From Antilocapra americana (taxonomy: Eukaryota > Chordata > Mammalia > Artiodactyla > Antilocapridae): DNA of 64,000 nt. Each line of letters begins with the position of its first letter. The stretch's first letter is position 1. The stretch lies in assembly GCA_007570785.1 (NCBI GenBank), contig ML661900.1, positions 6,924,352 to 6,988,351 on the forward strand, read 5' to 3'. Shown here one piece after another: positions 11,016 to 23,062 of this stretch. The translations under genes were made by a program, and so were the position numbers. The notes under the pieces were generated by a model. It searched no databases. It had not been told where the DNA came from and saw nothing but the letters and a program-made list of their open reading frames with translations.

Positions 11016-11958
11016 AGGCTGGCTATCTTGCTTTCCATAACTTGAGGTTTGTTTTTTTTTTTATTGAGAATTGGAAAAAGTCTTCCATGAAGTGGTTTGT
11101 TGGTGGTGTTTACTCACTTTTTAAATGATAATATTTAAAGGTTGTATAATTTGGCCATTCTTTCTTTAGCTTTCTGTCAGACACATGTGCTGGGGAGAAA
11201 TGTGATCATTACTTTTACAGCTATTGAGAGCTGTATATTTATTCTTTTTATAGAAAGAGGAACAGAATTCTCAATCCTGCATCTTAAATTTAACCTGACT
11301 GCCAGTCTCAAACCTTGGCATTGTATGCCAGCAAATGGTCTCAATAATAGCTAAAAGAATCCAATAATCGGATTAAAACCCAATAATCGGATTAAAATAA
11401 TTTGATAAAATTCAGAGCCATCTTTTTAAAGTATCTTTTGTACTATTCTCTGAATGTCATAATTTTTCTTCTATTTCCAAACCTGAGAAGGGAAGAGTCC
11501 ATATTCCTCTCCTGTGCAACTATTTCTACTGTTTAGACTGTATGCATTTGGTTTTATATAAATTCTCAGTGAACGAACACTTGAATGTACAATCTGAATT
11601 AGAGCTCTGTTTTCCCCGGACACCCAGGGCCCAAGGGCCATCTGTTTCATTTTGGCAGATGCTGTAGCTTATCCCGTCCCACCTGTTCAAGTGCAGGTTT
11701 GTATTTTTCAGTTCTTTCCTTCTCAGGGTGACCCTGAAGGTGACTATTAGCTCTCTAAGACTAAAGAACATAATCAAGGAGTTCTGTTTTCAGCTTTTTA
11801 AAAAGTTTCCTGGTCTCTCATTCAAGGTAGCCTCCTGAAGCCACATGACGAACTTTTTAGCCTATTATTATTTCTCAAAGTCCAATAGAATCTTTGGGGG
11901 TGGAAACACTTATTTGAAATGCCTATTTCTGGACCCTCTGCAGATAACCTGAATCAGA
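11016..11958. other. Mostly unassigned DNA with a short tandem duplication
   Basis: No gene or RNA recognised. An 18-bp tandem pair (ccaataatcggattaaaa) sits at about 11360-11397. A faint hAT-like fragment ('cctgaatcagaaactgg... ggggcccag') lies near 11930-11980. A minus-strand frame of 83 codons at 11526-11777 has no recognisable domain. Confidence 0.4.
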
Positions 11959-11959
11959 A

Positions 11960-12479
11960 ACTGGAATTGGGGCCCAGACTGTATTTAAATTGACATATTT
12001 ATTAAATGATAATTCTTATATAACATAAAATCCACCCTTTTAAAGCAAACAGTTCAGTGGTTTTCAGTATGTTCACAACGTTGAGCAACCACCACCAGTA
12101 AATAATTTCAGAACCTTTATATCACTCCCGAAGGAAACTCTGAACCCATTTGTGGCATCTCTATACCTGCACCCATCCAGATCCTGGAAACCACTGATCG
12201 ACTTTCTATTTCTATGGTTTTGTCTATTCTGGATAATTCATATGAATGGAATAATATGTGGCCTGTTGTGACTGGCTTCTTTCACTTTAAGGTTTATCCA
12301 TGTTGTAGCATAAATCAGTACTATATTTCTTTTTATTGCCCTTTAAGAATCCATTGTATGGATACTCTGTGCTCTACCCATTCATCAGTTGGGGGACATT
12401 TGATTTGCATCCTCTTTTGGCTGCTGTGGATAATGCTGCTATGAACCTTGATGTATAGGTTTTGTGTAGACGTATGTTC
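11960..12479 (-). mobile_element. L1M LINE, 3' part (first segment)
   Basis: Antisense L1M: 'cataaaatccaccctttta', 'ttcagtggttttcagtatg', 'gagcaaccaccaccag', 'tggataattcatatgaatgg' and 'gctgctatgaaccttgatg'. The element is interrupted by an MLT1 LTR and resumes at 12873. Confidence 0.88.
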
Positions 12480-12872
12480 TGTCCTGATTTGTGTCTGCCA
12501 TATTCATATGTCGAGGCCCTAACCCCCAGGCCAGTACTTCAGAATATGACTGTATCTGTAGATCAGGCCTTTAAAAAGGTGATTAAGTTTAAATGAGGCC
12601 TTTAGTTTGGGCTCTAATCCAATCTGAGCAGCGTCCTTATAAGAAAAGGAGTTGGCACATACAGGAGGGGTGTGTGTGCACAGAGGGACAGCCATTTGAA
12701 GGGGCAGCAAGAGGGCAGTCACCTGCAGGCCAGTGACAGAGGCCTCAGGACAGGCCAGCCCTGCTGGCGCCTTGGTCTTAAACTTCCAGAACTGTAAGTT
12801 AAGTTTCTGTTCTTTATGCCTTCTTTATGCCACCCAGTCTGAGCTTTTTGTTATGGCCCACAAATACAGACA
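12480..12872 (+). mobile_element. MLT1-type LTR (ERVL-MaLR)
   Basis: Solo MaLR LTR: 'atattcatatgtcgaggccctaa', 'cttataagaaaagg' and the 3' part 'ggcgccttggtctt... ccagaactgtaagtt' with 'ccacccagtctgagctttttg' all follow the MLT1 consensus. It splits the L1M, so it is younger than that L1 insertion. No internal retroviral sequence is present. Confidence 0.85.
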
Positions 12873-13105
12873 TGTAGCTGAGAATGGATCTGCTTGGTCA
12901 TATGGTATGTCTGTATTTAACACTTTGAGAAACTGCCATACCATTTTCCAATGTGGCTGCATCATTTTACAATCCACTTTCTCCCCGTGCTTGTCAACAC
13001 TTGTCCATTGTTTTGATTTTAGCCATCCTAGTTGAGTATGAAGTATCTTACTGAGGCTTTGATTTGCATTTGCCTAATGCTTCTTGATGCTGAGCACTTT
13101 TTCTT
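12873..13105 (-). mobile_element. L1M LINE (second segment)
   Basis: Continuation of the L1M after the MLT1 LTR: 'gtcatatggtatgtctgtatt', 'aactgccataccattttcc' and 'tttgatttgcatttgcctaatg'. Confidence 0.85.
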
Positions 13106-13247
13106 TCACCCTTCAACCTTAAAAACAGTATTTGTAAGTAACGTTCATTTGTACTAAAGTTTGAGAAGGGCTGTAGACGTGTTATAATTCAAAGCTGTTA
13201 CTTAGCTTAAACCCTTGTTCTGGAACCTGTTATCCATATTAAACTCT

Positions 13248-13440
13248 GAAAGTGAAAGTGAAGTCGCTCAGTCCTGTCCAACTCTGTGCCACTGCATGGG
13301 CTGTAGCCTACCAGGCTTCTCAGTCCATGGAATTTTCCAGGCAAGAGTACTTGAGTGGGTTGCCATTTCCTTCTCCAGGGCATCTTCCCAACCCACATTA
13401 CAGGTAAACACTTTACCATCTGAGCCACCAGGGAAGCCCA
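13248..13440 (-). mobile_element. Bov-tA SINE
   Basis: Well-preserved reverse-oriented Bov-tA ('gtgaagtcgctcagtcctgtcc' to 'ccaccagggaagccc'). A short direct repeat, aaactc, occurs on both sides and may be the end of a target-site duplication. Confidence 0.95.
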
Positions 13441-14879
13441 CATCAAACTCCAGCCTCTGCCAAAATATAAGAAAATAGCTTATGATTAGGTCAACAGTCT
13501 TTTCAAGTATATATGACCTCAGAAACTCCCACTGGCTAATGATGTCCTTGCCTGTGAGCCTGACGCGTTCAACCACTGAAAGTGGCAAAGATGGCTTTGT
13601 CTTGGGAGCAAGTAGGTGAAAAAGAGAAGCCTTCATCTCCTCGGTGTGCCCCTCAGAATCAGTAGATTCCGGCTGTCTCTCTGCTGCCCCCTCCTGGATT
13701 AGCTGAGGGACGGCTCCACTTCTGAGAAGGGAGCAGGCTCTGGTTTGGACTTGCTGTCTTATCTCAACTCAGGTCCTGCTTTATGACCTCACTCACCCTC
13801 TGACTTTGCTGAGAAATGTGGCAGTTTTCGGATTCACAGTTGCCAAGTATGACTGAGTGTTGACCTCATCTGGCCCCGAATCTGTCGGACAGTTGATGGA
13901 AAGTTCGGCAATCTCTGAGGACGTGTTGGGAGTGAGGTTTTGTCTGTGGTTCTATAATAAAACTAGAAGTGGGCAAGAACCTGCCGTTAGAGGTAAACAC
14001 CCCATAAGGAAAGGGGCTGAGATCTGTCACATCGTTTCTTAGCCATTGCTGGACGCCTTAGTGCTCATCTACATACTGGAGATTAGAAATGCCGAGAAAA
14101 GAGATCACGTTGTTCTTTTCTCCCTGAGCTTCTGGTCAGGAGGCTGCAGTGTTAGGGGCAGCAGTCTTACCCCCCGAGGGTGCAGCATGATTGGTTGTTT
14201 GAAATTTCAAGATACAGTTTTAGAGAGACTTAGCAAACATTGGCAATTTCTACACATTTGTGTTATTCCTTGTTACTGTTTCTGGGGATGAGGGTAGTTA
14301 GTAAAAGGAAGATGTGAAATCTTTGCCATCTTGGCTCAGCCAAGTTGGTGAAGCTTTGCAAAAGCATGGGAGGGAGCCATTCAGGCAGCTGTTAGCAGAA
14401 CTTCCCTCTTTTATGATACATACTTTGGTGATTACTTACAATTTCACTGTAAAGGAGTCCCTGGTGTCACCTGAAAATAGTTGAATTTTACTTCTAGTTT
14501 GCAGCAATGAAAATAAAGTAGAAAGTAAAGATCTGGTACATGGTGGAGTGGTTAAATTGCCATTTTCCACCCTCCTTTTCTCTTGGTGGGCGGTTCTCTA
14601 GTCTCCCACCGTTCCTTCTCTAAAGAAGCTGCAAGGGTCAGTTCTGCCTTCTCTCCACATCCTAGCATCCAGGATAAGCTGGGTGCTAAGACTCCATCAC
14701 TACCCTCCCTCCCCGGCATCTGGCCCACAATGTTTGGACCCGATTGGTTTGAGGAGCTTAAAGGAACTTCAAGAGGGAGATGTCCAACAGGCAGCTGGAC
14801 ATGTGGACGACGCATATTTTGCAAAGTTGGACAATGAAAACAATCTACCTCTGATTCTATTTTATTAGAAAAATATTTG
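13441..14879. other. Non-repetitive, non-coding stretch
   Basis: About 1.4 kb without a repeat I recognise and somewhat GC-richer around 13650-13760 and 14560-14820. Several 60-100 codon frames overlap on both strands and have no recognisable domain or splice context. No gene is called. Confidence 0.45.
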
Positions 14880-15560
14880 TAAGCGTTATGTCATAAAATA
14901 TAATATGGAAGTAAACTTATTGCTAATTTGCTCATAATGTCCTAGGAACATCTAAAGAACGTGGTAATATCAATTCAAATTACGGAATTATTATAATGGT
15001 TTGGTTGTATGGAAAAACTGTTTACATTTCATTGGTCACCACTGATATCTTATTAGATTTATGTTCAACAGTGATTAAGTGCTGTGATGTACTGGCGGCA
15101 GAATGGAATAAGGGGTCAGAATTGTTTTCCCCTGGTGATCTTAGAATCTTGCCTTATGCACATGAATTTTCTTCATTTCTTCAGTATGAACTGAGAAGAG
15201 TTTGTATTATTAGTGCTCATAAATTCTGCCCAGATGAGATTAGTTTTATAGATGTAGCATCAATAATACTTGAGTACATTTGCAGCTGTGTACTGCCCAA
15301 TACTGCTCATTAATGAGTTTAAAAGAATCAGTGCATTTTGCTAGAAGCAAAGATAATGAGCCATTGATTATTCCTGCACAGCACAATTTACAGCCTATTT
15401 TACTTTTAATGCAATGTTAAATTAATTTGTAAAAGATCAGAAGCATTGCTTTATTTCCAAGCTGTGATTAAACAGTTATTGAACTTTTCATAGAGTGCAT
15501 TAATCAATTCTCATCTCTTCTGATCTCCCAGAGTGGTTTGGAAATAAAGACAAATAGCTT
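14880..15560. promoter_or_regulatory. Candidate conserved non-coding element
   Basis: About 680 AT-rich bases free of recognisable repeats, with closely packed homeodomain-like cores ('cattaatgag' near 15308, 'agataatgag' near 15352) and an E-box 'cagctg' near 15284. This composition resembles developmental enhancers, but conservation cannot be tested here. A 105-codon plus frame at 14996-15313 lies inside; its protein is unfamiliar and I treat it as chance. Confidence 0.3.
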
Positions 15561-15885
15561 GTGATCACCTGCACTGCCTGTGAGGTAGCTGACCCAGAGG
15601 AGAAAATACCCTTAAGGGACTCAGCTCTATGAGATGGATATGTCAGGAAGTGTCCTCACCCATGGACATTTTTCTCGAGATCAGATTGTGGGTATATTCT
15701 GGATCAGTGAGTAGGGGTGGAGATTTTACTAGGTGGTTGTTGGAAAGTACCTTGAAGAGAATAAAGATACATAGAATATAAGGTAATGCATCTGGTTTTG
15801 CTTTTGGATGGGCATGGCATTTAATGATGCTCACCTAGCCCTATACTTTTGAACAACTTTTTGGATAAATCTTCAGATCACTTAA

Positions 15886-16171
15886 AAAAAATAGATATTT
15901 ATTTATTTTGGCTGCTCTGGGTCATTGTTGCCATGTACAGGGTTTCTCTATTTATGGCTAGTAGGGGCTACTCTAGTTGCAGTGGGTGGGCATCTCGTTG
16001 TGATGGCTTCTCTTGTTGCGGAACAGACGCTAGGGCTGGCGGGCTTCAGTACTTGTGCCACAAGGGCTTAGTAACCCTATGGTGTGTGGCATCTTCCTGG
16101 GCCAGGGATCAAACTGGTGTCCCTTGCATTGCAAAGTAAATTCTTAACCATTGGACTGCCAGGGAAGCCCC
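15886..16171 (-). mobile_element. CHR-type tRNA SINE
   Basis: Antisense cetartiodactyl SINE: 'ttatttattttggctgctctggg', 'ctctagttgcagtggg', 'gatcaaactggtgtccc' and 'ggactgccagggaagcccc'. A direct repeat, agatcactt, flanks it (about 15874 and 16173), as expected for an L1-type insertion. Confidence 0.9.
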
Positions 16172-17114
16172 TAAGATCACTTTTAAAAAACGAACAAATA
16201 TTATCTTTGCATACTTCTTTACCAGTTCTTAGGACCCTATCCTTGATCAAGGCTGACTGAATTGGATATGAGTTGTCCGTAGGGATTAACACGATTATAA
16301 CCAAGTGCCCAGGCCACTGTTATAATCTTCAGACTCCCTTCGGAAGAAAAGGACGGGTTTCTATTCTCAGGATAGTACTCTATAGTAGAGCACCTGGAAG
16401 ATCATAGGAAAATGAGATGGACAGAGTGGAGAAGAAAATATTATGTCATGAGCTTTGATTAGATGGTAGTGAACCCTGGTAAAGAAGATGAGGCTATTCT
16501 GTCTGGAACTCGCAGAGTGTAGTGCTTCCTTAACTACAGTGAGACTGACAGATTTGGAGAGATCAAAAACCACAAGCAGATTTTACCTATTAAGTGAAGG
16601 GCAAGTTCTGGAATGATTGGGGTAGAAGAAAATTACCCTTTAGGTGTTAGAAGGTTCAAACAAAACTTAGTACCCAAAGGATAGTGCAGAGCAGGCCAAC
16701 AGTTGCATTAGGGGGTTCAGAGAAGTCCAGGGGGTCCAAATAGCTGGGAAAAGTCCAAGAATTGGGACTCCAAAGGTAAGTCAGTCTCAGAAGTTCAGCA
16801 GGACAGTTAGGCATGGGTTGGAATCCAAAGCTCATGCTTTCTCCCCATCAGGACTTAGTAGCAGTCCTGTTTAGAGGTAGTGAATGTGGCAGTGATGTTC
16901 ACCGGAATCAGATATTTTCTACACATGCCTCTGAGTTAGATAACAGGGACATGGAAGGAACTAAGGCCCTAGAAGTGGGCTCTGGATGATGGAATGCCTT
17001 CAGATAATGCTCACAGGGAGCACTGATGTGAGTTTGGCGAGGCTGGTCCAGTAAGGAGGTAGACTGGCAGTTATCTGGAGATGTGGTTTGATAACTGATT
17101 GAAGGTTCGTGCCT
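16172..17114. other. Non-coding stretch, no feature recognised
   Basis: About 940 bases with no recognised repeat or gene. A possible MIR-like piece at 16810-16850 is too weak to call. Confidence 0.4.
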
Positions 17115-17333
17115 GCTAAGTCACTGCAGTTGTATTTGATTCTTTGAGACCCTATGGACTGTAGCCCACTAGGCTCTTCTGTCCATGGGATTCTCCAGGC
17201 AAGAATGCTGGAGTGGGTTGCCAGGCCCTCCTCCAGGGGACCTTCCCCACCCAGGGATCAAACCCAGGTCTCTTACCCCTCCTGCATTGGCAGGTCATTT
17301 CTTTACCACTAGTGCCTTGGTTCCCAGATGGCT
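17115..17333 (-). mobile_element. Bov-tA SINE
   Basis: Reverse-oriented Bov-tA ('ccctatggactgtagccc', 'atgggattctccaggcaag', 'ccagggatcaaacccaggtc'). It ends at the assembly gap; its last 47 bases reappear just after the gap. Confidence 0.9.
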
Positions 17334-17733
17334 NNNNNNNNNNNNNNNNNNNNNNNNNNNNNNNNNNNNNNNNNNNNNNNNNNNNNNNNNNNNNNNNNNN
17401 NNNNNNNNNNNNNNNNNNNNNNNNNNNNNNNNNNNNNNNNNNNNNNNNNNNNNNNNNNNNNNNNNNNNNNNNNNNNNNNNNNNNNNNNNNNNNNNNNNNN
17501 NNNNNNNNNNNNNNNNNNNNNNNNNNNNNNNNNNNNNNNNNNNNNNNNNNNNNNNNNNNNNNNNNNNNNNNNNNNNNNNNNNNNNNNNNNNNNNNNNNNN
17601 NNNNNNNNNNNNNNNNNNNNNNNNNNNNNNNNNNNNNNNNNNNNNNNNNNNNNNNNNNNNNNNNNNNNNNNNNNNNNNNNNNNNNNNNNNNNNNNNNNNN
17701 NNNNNNNNNNNNNNNNNNNNNNNNNNNNNNNNN
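17334..17733. other. Assembly gap, 400 N
   Basis: Exactly 400 unknown bases. The 47 bases before it (17287-17333) and the 47 after it (17734-17780) are identical, so the gap probably joins overlapping contig ends and may hold no missing sequence. Translated frames across it are meaningless. Confidence 0.97.
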
Positions 17734-18780
17734 TTGGCAGGTCATTTCTTTACCACTAGTGCCTTGGTTCCCAGATGGCTTCTGATTGACCTCTGCTGTC
17801 TCGATTGGTATTATCAGACCTGCTGCTGCTTTTCTTTTTTCCCTCCCTAAGGGGTTATTTACTGCTTAGATGATTGCCTATAAACTTACAGATATTTTCT
17901 TGGATGAAAAATGTTAATTATTTGATGTTGACAGGTTTAGGTTAATTAGAGTCAAAGGCACAGAGGGACTAAGACGCAGAACAGATACGCTCTTTTGCAG
18001 AGTAGGACGAAGACCAGGAGAGGGTACTCAGATTGATACCTTCAGGTTGCAGGCCTGGGTTAAAAGCCATGACAGTGCTGGACAGCTGGGGGATTGTGAA
18101 GGTTGTTAGCGCTTTGGGGGAGTGGGAAGAACTCAAGGGAAAGAAGAGTTTTGAGAAAAGCCAGACAGCTGTCTCAAAACATTGCCCAAGACCAGTTCTG
18201 TGTAATAGTAATCCATCAGGTCGAATAAGGTTGATTAAGGAAGGAAAGATGAATCATGGCCCTCTGTTGATGTGCATGCATGTGTGGTGTTACGGTAGGT
18301 GGAAAATGCATAAATGATGAAATTAGACTGAAATCTACAGATGGCAAGGCATAAAGAATGGTGAGATGACCTAAGGGGAGATGAGGACTCGTTGGGTGGG
18401 GGCGTTGTGAGTCATACATCTGCAGAGTCTTACAGAAAGCAAAGGCATAATTAGACACAAAAGGAGAAATGAGAGGGAATTGTAACAGGATTCATATGAT
18501 AAAGGGAAGTAATGAGGTGTTCATAGCAGGTGCTGGGTAAGTATTACAGACCTGTCCACACGTGCCCCGGCTCTCCATTTTGCCCAGGCGTACACAGCAG
18601 AGCTGTCTTAAGGGCAAGCTCAGTTCTGCAACTATATATCCTTTCTGAAAATACAGTTCACTTCTTTTTAACATATGCCATTCATCTAAACATTTCTGTG
18701 GGCTGTAAAGGATTCATAAAATTCCTGATGCTGCCATACTTCCAGCCATCATTTTTGAATCAGATTATTGTTTGAACTAC
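17734..18780. other. Non-coding stretch after gap
   Basis: The first 47 bases duplicate the pre-gap sequence. The rest is unassigned, with short frames only (up to 94 codons at 18033-18317) and no domain. Confidence 0.4.
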
Positions 18781-19140
18781 TACAGAGCTTTGCATAGGAA
18801 TTTGATTTATTTGTTCTCTACCTTAACTGAAATAAACTTGGTATTAGACTTCTGCTTAAGTTAGTTGAATTAATTCTTCTTTAATTCAAGTTCATCTCTG
18901 CAGTGGAAAATGACAGGCATTATTGAGTTCTGTTACACATTTAATAAGGAATGTATACTTCTCATCCTTGCGGGAGCAACTTAATACACTGCAGAGCCTG
19001 TCAAAATTCAATTCAAGGTTGAATGATTAATGCATAAAAGTCAATTCTAAACCCTTTCAGAGATAAAGCCAGTTATTTCTTTTTATCAAGTAGATGGGGC
19101 TGCTATTTGGATCTTTGGTTGCAAAGGCTTGAAACGACAG
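18781..19140. promoter_or_regulatory. Candidate conserved non-coding element
   Basis: Repeat-free AT-rich stretch with 'ttgaattaattcttctttaattc', a TALE-like 'tgacaggc' near 18911 and 'tgattaatgcataaaag' near 19023. Enhancer-like composition only; no conservation data. Confidence 0.25.
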
Positions 19141-19439
19141 GCTTTGCAAAGTTAGAGATGTGAGTGGGTGGAAAACTTGGGCGTTTCAGGAATGGACTTT
19201 GCCTTCAGTGAGTCAGCAGAGGGAGAGTTCGGTCATTTTCTCTTCTGTGCAGGTACAATTTCCATAGCCTTTGAAGTCAGGAGCAAACAGTGCAAAACCA
19301 GGAGCAGGAGGAAAATACAGAGGTGTTTTGAAGGCTCTTAGCCTTCCATCAGTGCTTCTGTAATCCCAAGTTATATGTGCACTTGAATATGGGGGTATGT
19401 GTATGTGGGTGCAAATACACAGGCATAGTCATAGGGCCT

Positions 19440-20130
19440 GACACCACAGGTAACATCTATTCACCTACTTTTTGAGTACCCATCAGACACTGTTCCTGAT
19501 GCTGAAGAAGAAAACACACAAAAAATCCCTACCCTCTGGAGCTTATATTTTAGTGGAGGAAGGCAGTAAATAAAAATGAATGTTATGTTGCAATTCAGAT
19601 GTTAGTAGGTGCTTATGGAAAAATAGGGACAGGAGATGAGGAATACTGGGGGAGGTACAACTTCATTAAATAGAACGAACAGAGAAGGTCAGCGTCACCC
19701 AGATTGAAGTGAGTACCTTGGGAGAAGAGCATTTTAAGCAGAAGGAACAGCAATGACAGAAGCCTTGGATCTGGGCATACTGGGTGTGCTGGCAGAACGC
19801 CCAGAGGGTCGAGGGGGTTGGAGCAGAGTGAGCGAGCGGGCATGGTCAGAGATGAGATTAGAGAAATAACAGGGGTCAGGATCCTGTAAGAACTAGAGGT
19901 GATTATAAGGACTTTATCTTGTGTCCCTACAAGTGAGACGGAGCCATTGGGAGGTTCTGAGCAGGAATGAAGAGATGGGACTTCGATTTTGTTCCTTGGC
20001 TGCTGTGCTCACAGTAGACTATAAAGGAGCAAAGCGGGTAGTGATGACAGTGCCGAGGCGTGGACTTTGGAGTGAGTGGCAGAGGCAGGCTAAGGACCAG
20101 ATAACTGGAGGAGAGGAAGCCAGGTTATCA
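19440..20130 (+). mobile_element. Old mammalian interspersed repeat, family unassigned
   Basis: Recognisable dispersed blocks: 'accctctggagcttatatttt', 'gagcattttaagcagaaggaac', 'agagatgagattagagaaat', 'ggactttatcttgtgtcc' and 'gttctgagcaggaatga'. A second copy of the family lies at 40440-40930. The 140-codon frame at 19921-20343 overlaps it and is not a gene. Confidence 0.5.
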
Positions 20131-21640
20131 GCAGGAATATCTGTGTCTGAGGCTGTGCTGTTACCTATTGAGGTGACTAGCTGTGTGAGACCTGAGGTTA
20201 TCTTCCTGCTGACACAGAATCCCTGCTGCCGTTATGCCCACAGAGACCATCGAGGGCCCTGGAGAAAAAGACGAGAGCAATCTGGTTGGCATTTCACCTT
20301 CTTTATCGACTTGTGCCTGCAGTCCTCCTGGTTAGCCATTTAGCCAGATATTGCCTACAGTGAAAATATTAATACAATGCCGATACATTTATTATGAGCT
20401 GTCCTTTTCCATCAATATTCTCCATCGGCGGTCTTGAGCATTCCGCTCAGTAACTACATTTCTGCTTCTCTTGACATTTGTTCTTATTTCTTTTGGTGGA
20501 AAATTTATTGTTTTAAAAGAGAAAATGAGCCTTAAGTAGGCATATTTTATATCATTTATCCAACCATGTGCCTTTTACAGTTTTTGCATTATACCAAATG
20601 TTCTTACATGATAAATATATCAACATTTCTCTCATTTCTTTGACTTCTTTCAGTAAGTCAAAGCATTTAATTAATTTCTCCTGTGTGGGCAGCAGCTCTA
20701 TTAATATGTAGAATCTCAGGAAAAGGTATAAAGGGAACAGAATATATAATTGTTTTTTCTTTATGAAACTTACAGAATGTCCTAGCATGTACAGATAAAT
20801 CAGTGGAACAATAATTTTCAAAGCAGCCCACTTAACACTCATCTAGCTTACTTCCTGGCAGAAGTGTGAATAGAATTATCCAGGCTTCAACATGGAAGCC
20901 ATTGTAGAAAGATGGGCATTGATCGAGCCAGATATTTTTTAACAGTTGGGCTTTCAAAATGATTTTAGAGGTAATTTAAAGAGAGGAAATTCCAGAAGGA
21001 GAGAATGACATGAGGTTTCCCACAGGACATGGTGAAGCCAGTGTCCTTGGAATGGAACGTGAATGAAAGAGAAAGTTTAGAAGTTTTTATTGCACTGTTG
21101 ATACGGGGAATTGATATGGGGAACTAAGTTGATAGGGAGAACTAAGTCCTCGGATCAACAGTGTGATATAATGAAAACTGATGTCACCATCTGGGTATGG
21201 ACTAAGCAGGCAGGGTCTAGCACAGCGTTTGAGGAATGGGAAGGGTGTGAAATGAAGTGTGATACCAAGGATAAAAGTTAAAAGCCGTGGTGTGGACACA
21301 AGGGTGGGACAGGTCATGGTAGCATCGATGGGGAGGATAGGGGGGTTCACGACATGCGGTGAATGAAGAAAACAAGGCTTAGAGAGGACAAGTTTCAAAA
21401 GGCAGAAACAGACTGAAAACCTCACCCTCACCACTATTTCTGTTGTACCTTATGTCTGTCCATTTACAAGTCATATAGAATCTATGCTCAAATCATTTAG
21501 GAACTAACCGCTTCTCATAGCCTCCATCAGCTTGTCCAAGCCATACTTTGTGATCTCATTTACATCTTTTTGATTTTTTTTTTTTTTGCCTCTTGGTCTC
21601 TCCCCTGCCTGCCCTCTGTTCTGCTCATAGCCCTGCACGA
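20131..21640. other. Non-coding stretch, no feature recognised
   Basis: About 1.5 kb without a recognised repeat. 20340-20560 is repeat-free and AT-rich and might be conserved. A 115-codon minus-strand frame at 21087-21434 has no recognisable domain. Confidence 0.4.
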
Positions 21641-21642
21641 CT

Positions 21643-21850
21643 TTTCTCAACCTGGGCACTGATTAACATTTGGGGTCATATCAGTCTTTGTTGCAGGGAG
21701 TCGTAGGATGCTCGGCAGCCTTTTTATTCACTAGTTGTCGGTAGCACACACCTCCCTGCTCCAGGTCATGCCATCAGTAATGCCCCCAGATGTTGCTAAA
21801 GTGGTGGTGGTGGGGGGAATTGCCCCCACTTGGGAACCTCTGAGCAGGAG
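21643..21850 (-). mobile_element. hAT-Charlie MITE (MER5A-like)
   Basis: Matches the MER5A order: 'tctcaacctgggcactgattaac', 'gtaggatgctcggcagcc', 'ccccagatgttgctaaa' and 'attgcccccacttgggaacctctg'. Non-autonomous and strongly decayed. Confidence 0.75.
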
Positions 21851-21879
21851 GGATTCTTAAAAACTGTAGGTCATGTCAG

Positions 21880-22410
21880 GTTGCTTTGTGGCTCAGACTT
21901 TGAATGTCTTCTCATCTGGCCTAGAGGAAAAGCTCAAGGCCCTATGATGACTTAAAAGGCTTTACCTAGTGTGGGCTTACTTCATCCAGCCAAGTATCTT
22001 TTCTCACCTCATCTGGCAGCTTACTCACTTCCTTACTCTTCCCCAGGTTTCCAGGCATACTCTCATGGAAGGGCTTGTCTCCTTGTTTGCATCACCTGGA
22101 ACCGCCTTCCTCTCACTTATCTTCAAGCTTGCTCCATCACCTCCTTCAGATCTTCTCCTGGAGATCACCTTCTCAGGGAGGACTTTCTTGACCATAAAAC
22201 TGAACCCCTTCCCTTGTTCTGTTTTCTTTACCTATTTATCACCATCAAACATGGTCTAAATGAACTATTTTTTAGATTTTTTATTTTATCCATTATTGTA
22301 GTAGGATGTTAGCTCCAGGAGGCAGGCTTTACATCGATTTTAGTCTTTTCTCCTACCCAGAACGTAATCTGCACACCGCATAGGCTCACTGAACACGTGA
22401 TGGATGGATG
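21880..22410 (+). mobile_element. L2 LINE, 3' end
   Basis: Decayed L2: 'tcttcaagcttgctccatcacctcc', 'ctcagggaggactttcttgacc', 'gtagtaggatgttagctccaggaggcagg' (beginning near 22300) and the end 'cactgaacacgtgatggatgg'. The 113- and 96-codon frames at 21969-22312 are remnants of this repeat. Confidence 0.8.
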
Positions 22411-22929
22411 AGTGGTAGCAGTGGAAGACCAATCAGGGGAAGAAAGTTAACCCATAGGTTTGGTCTGCAGTTGAACCCCTCTGAACTTTCAGGATCTGGG
22501 GCCTTCTCTCACCCATCTTCTGATACTACTCTCCACCACAGAGCATATATATGCTGTTGTAGGGATCAAGCAGTGCCAGTCAGCAAACACCCACGCTGGG
22601 GCGCTTGCCAAACGCAACAAATGCTATTCAGAAACAAAAGAGCCTCTAATGGAGACATCAGCCATTTGTTAAACAAACCATTAGTTTGGTGGCAGAAACT
22701 GCACATGTGATGAATCTACTAATTTACAAATCATTATTGGACATTAGTTAATTGCCAGATAACTCCATGTCCTAGGAAACACTGGGGAAGACTATTCCAA
22801 AAGAGACTGGATATCACAGCCCTTAATAATCATGGAGAGTGAATGACTGAGTCCTACATCTTCCTAGTGTTGTTACTACTTTCAGAATTGTTTCTGAGTT
22901 TTCATTTTTTTTATGTTGCTTTGTACAGC
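22411..22929. other. Non-repetitive stretch
   Basis: No gene or named repeat. 22590-22760 is repeat-free with 'caaaccattagtttgg' and 'ggacattagttaattgcc' and has enhancer-like composition, but nothing stronger. Confidence 0.35.
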
Positions 22930-23062
22930 TTTATTTAATTTTATTTATTTATTTATTTTCTTTACATTATCGTGTTGGTTTTGCCATACATGGACATGAA
23001 TCCGCCATGGGTATACATGTGTTCCCCTTCCAGAACCCCCCTCCCACCTCCCTCCCAATTCC
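22930..23062 (-). mobile_element. Ruminant L1 LINE, short 3' end
   Basis: Poly(T)/TTTA tail (22934-22965), then 'acattatcgtgttggttttgcc', 'gaatccgccatggg' and the C-rich 'cccccctcccacctccctccc': the extreme 3' end of a ruminant L1 on the minus strand, only about 130 bases long. Confidence 0.9.

Noticed and set aside
14996..15313. 105-codon frame inside the candidate conserved block
   Set aside because: Unfamiliar protein with no motif; cannot be told from chance without a conservation test, so it is not called as a gene.
17152..17850. Long frames (143-221 codons) on both strands
   Set aside because: They are mostly unknown residues from the 400-N gap; the real ends are Bov-tA sequence.
19921..20343. 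140-codon plus-strand frame as a possible gene
   Set aside because: It begins inside an old dispersed repeat and shows no recognisable domain, splice signals or codon pattern.
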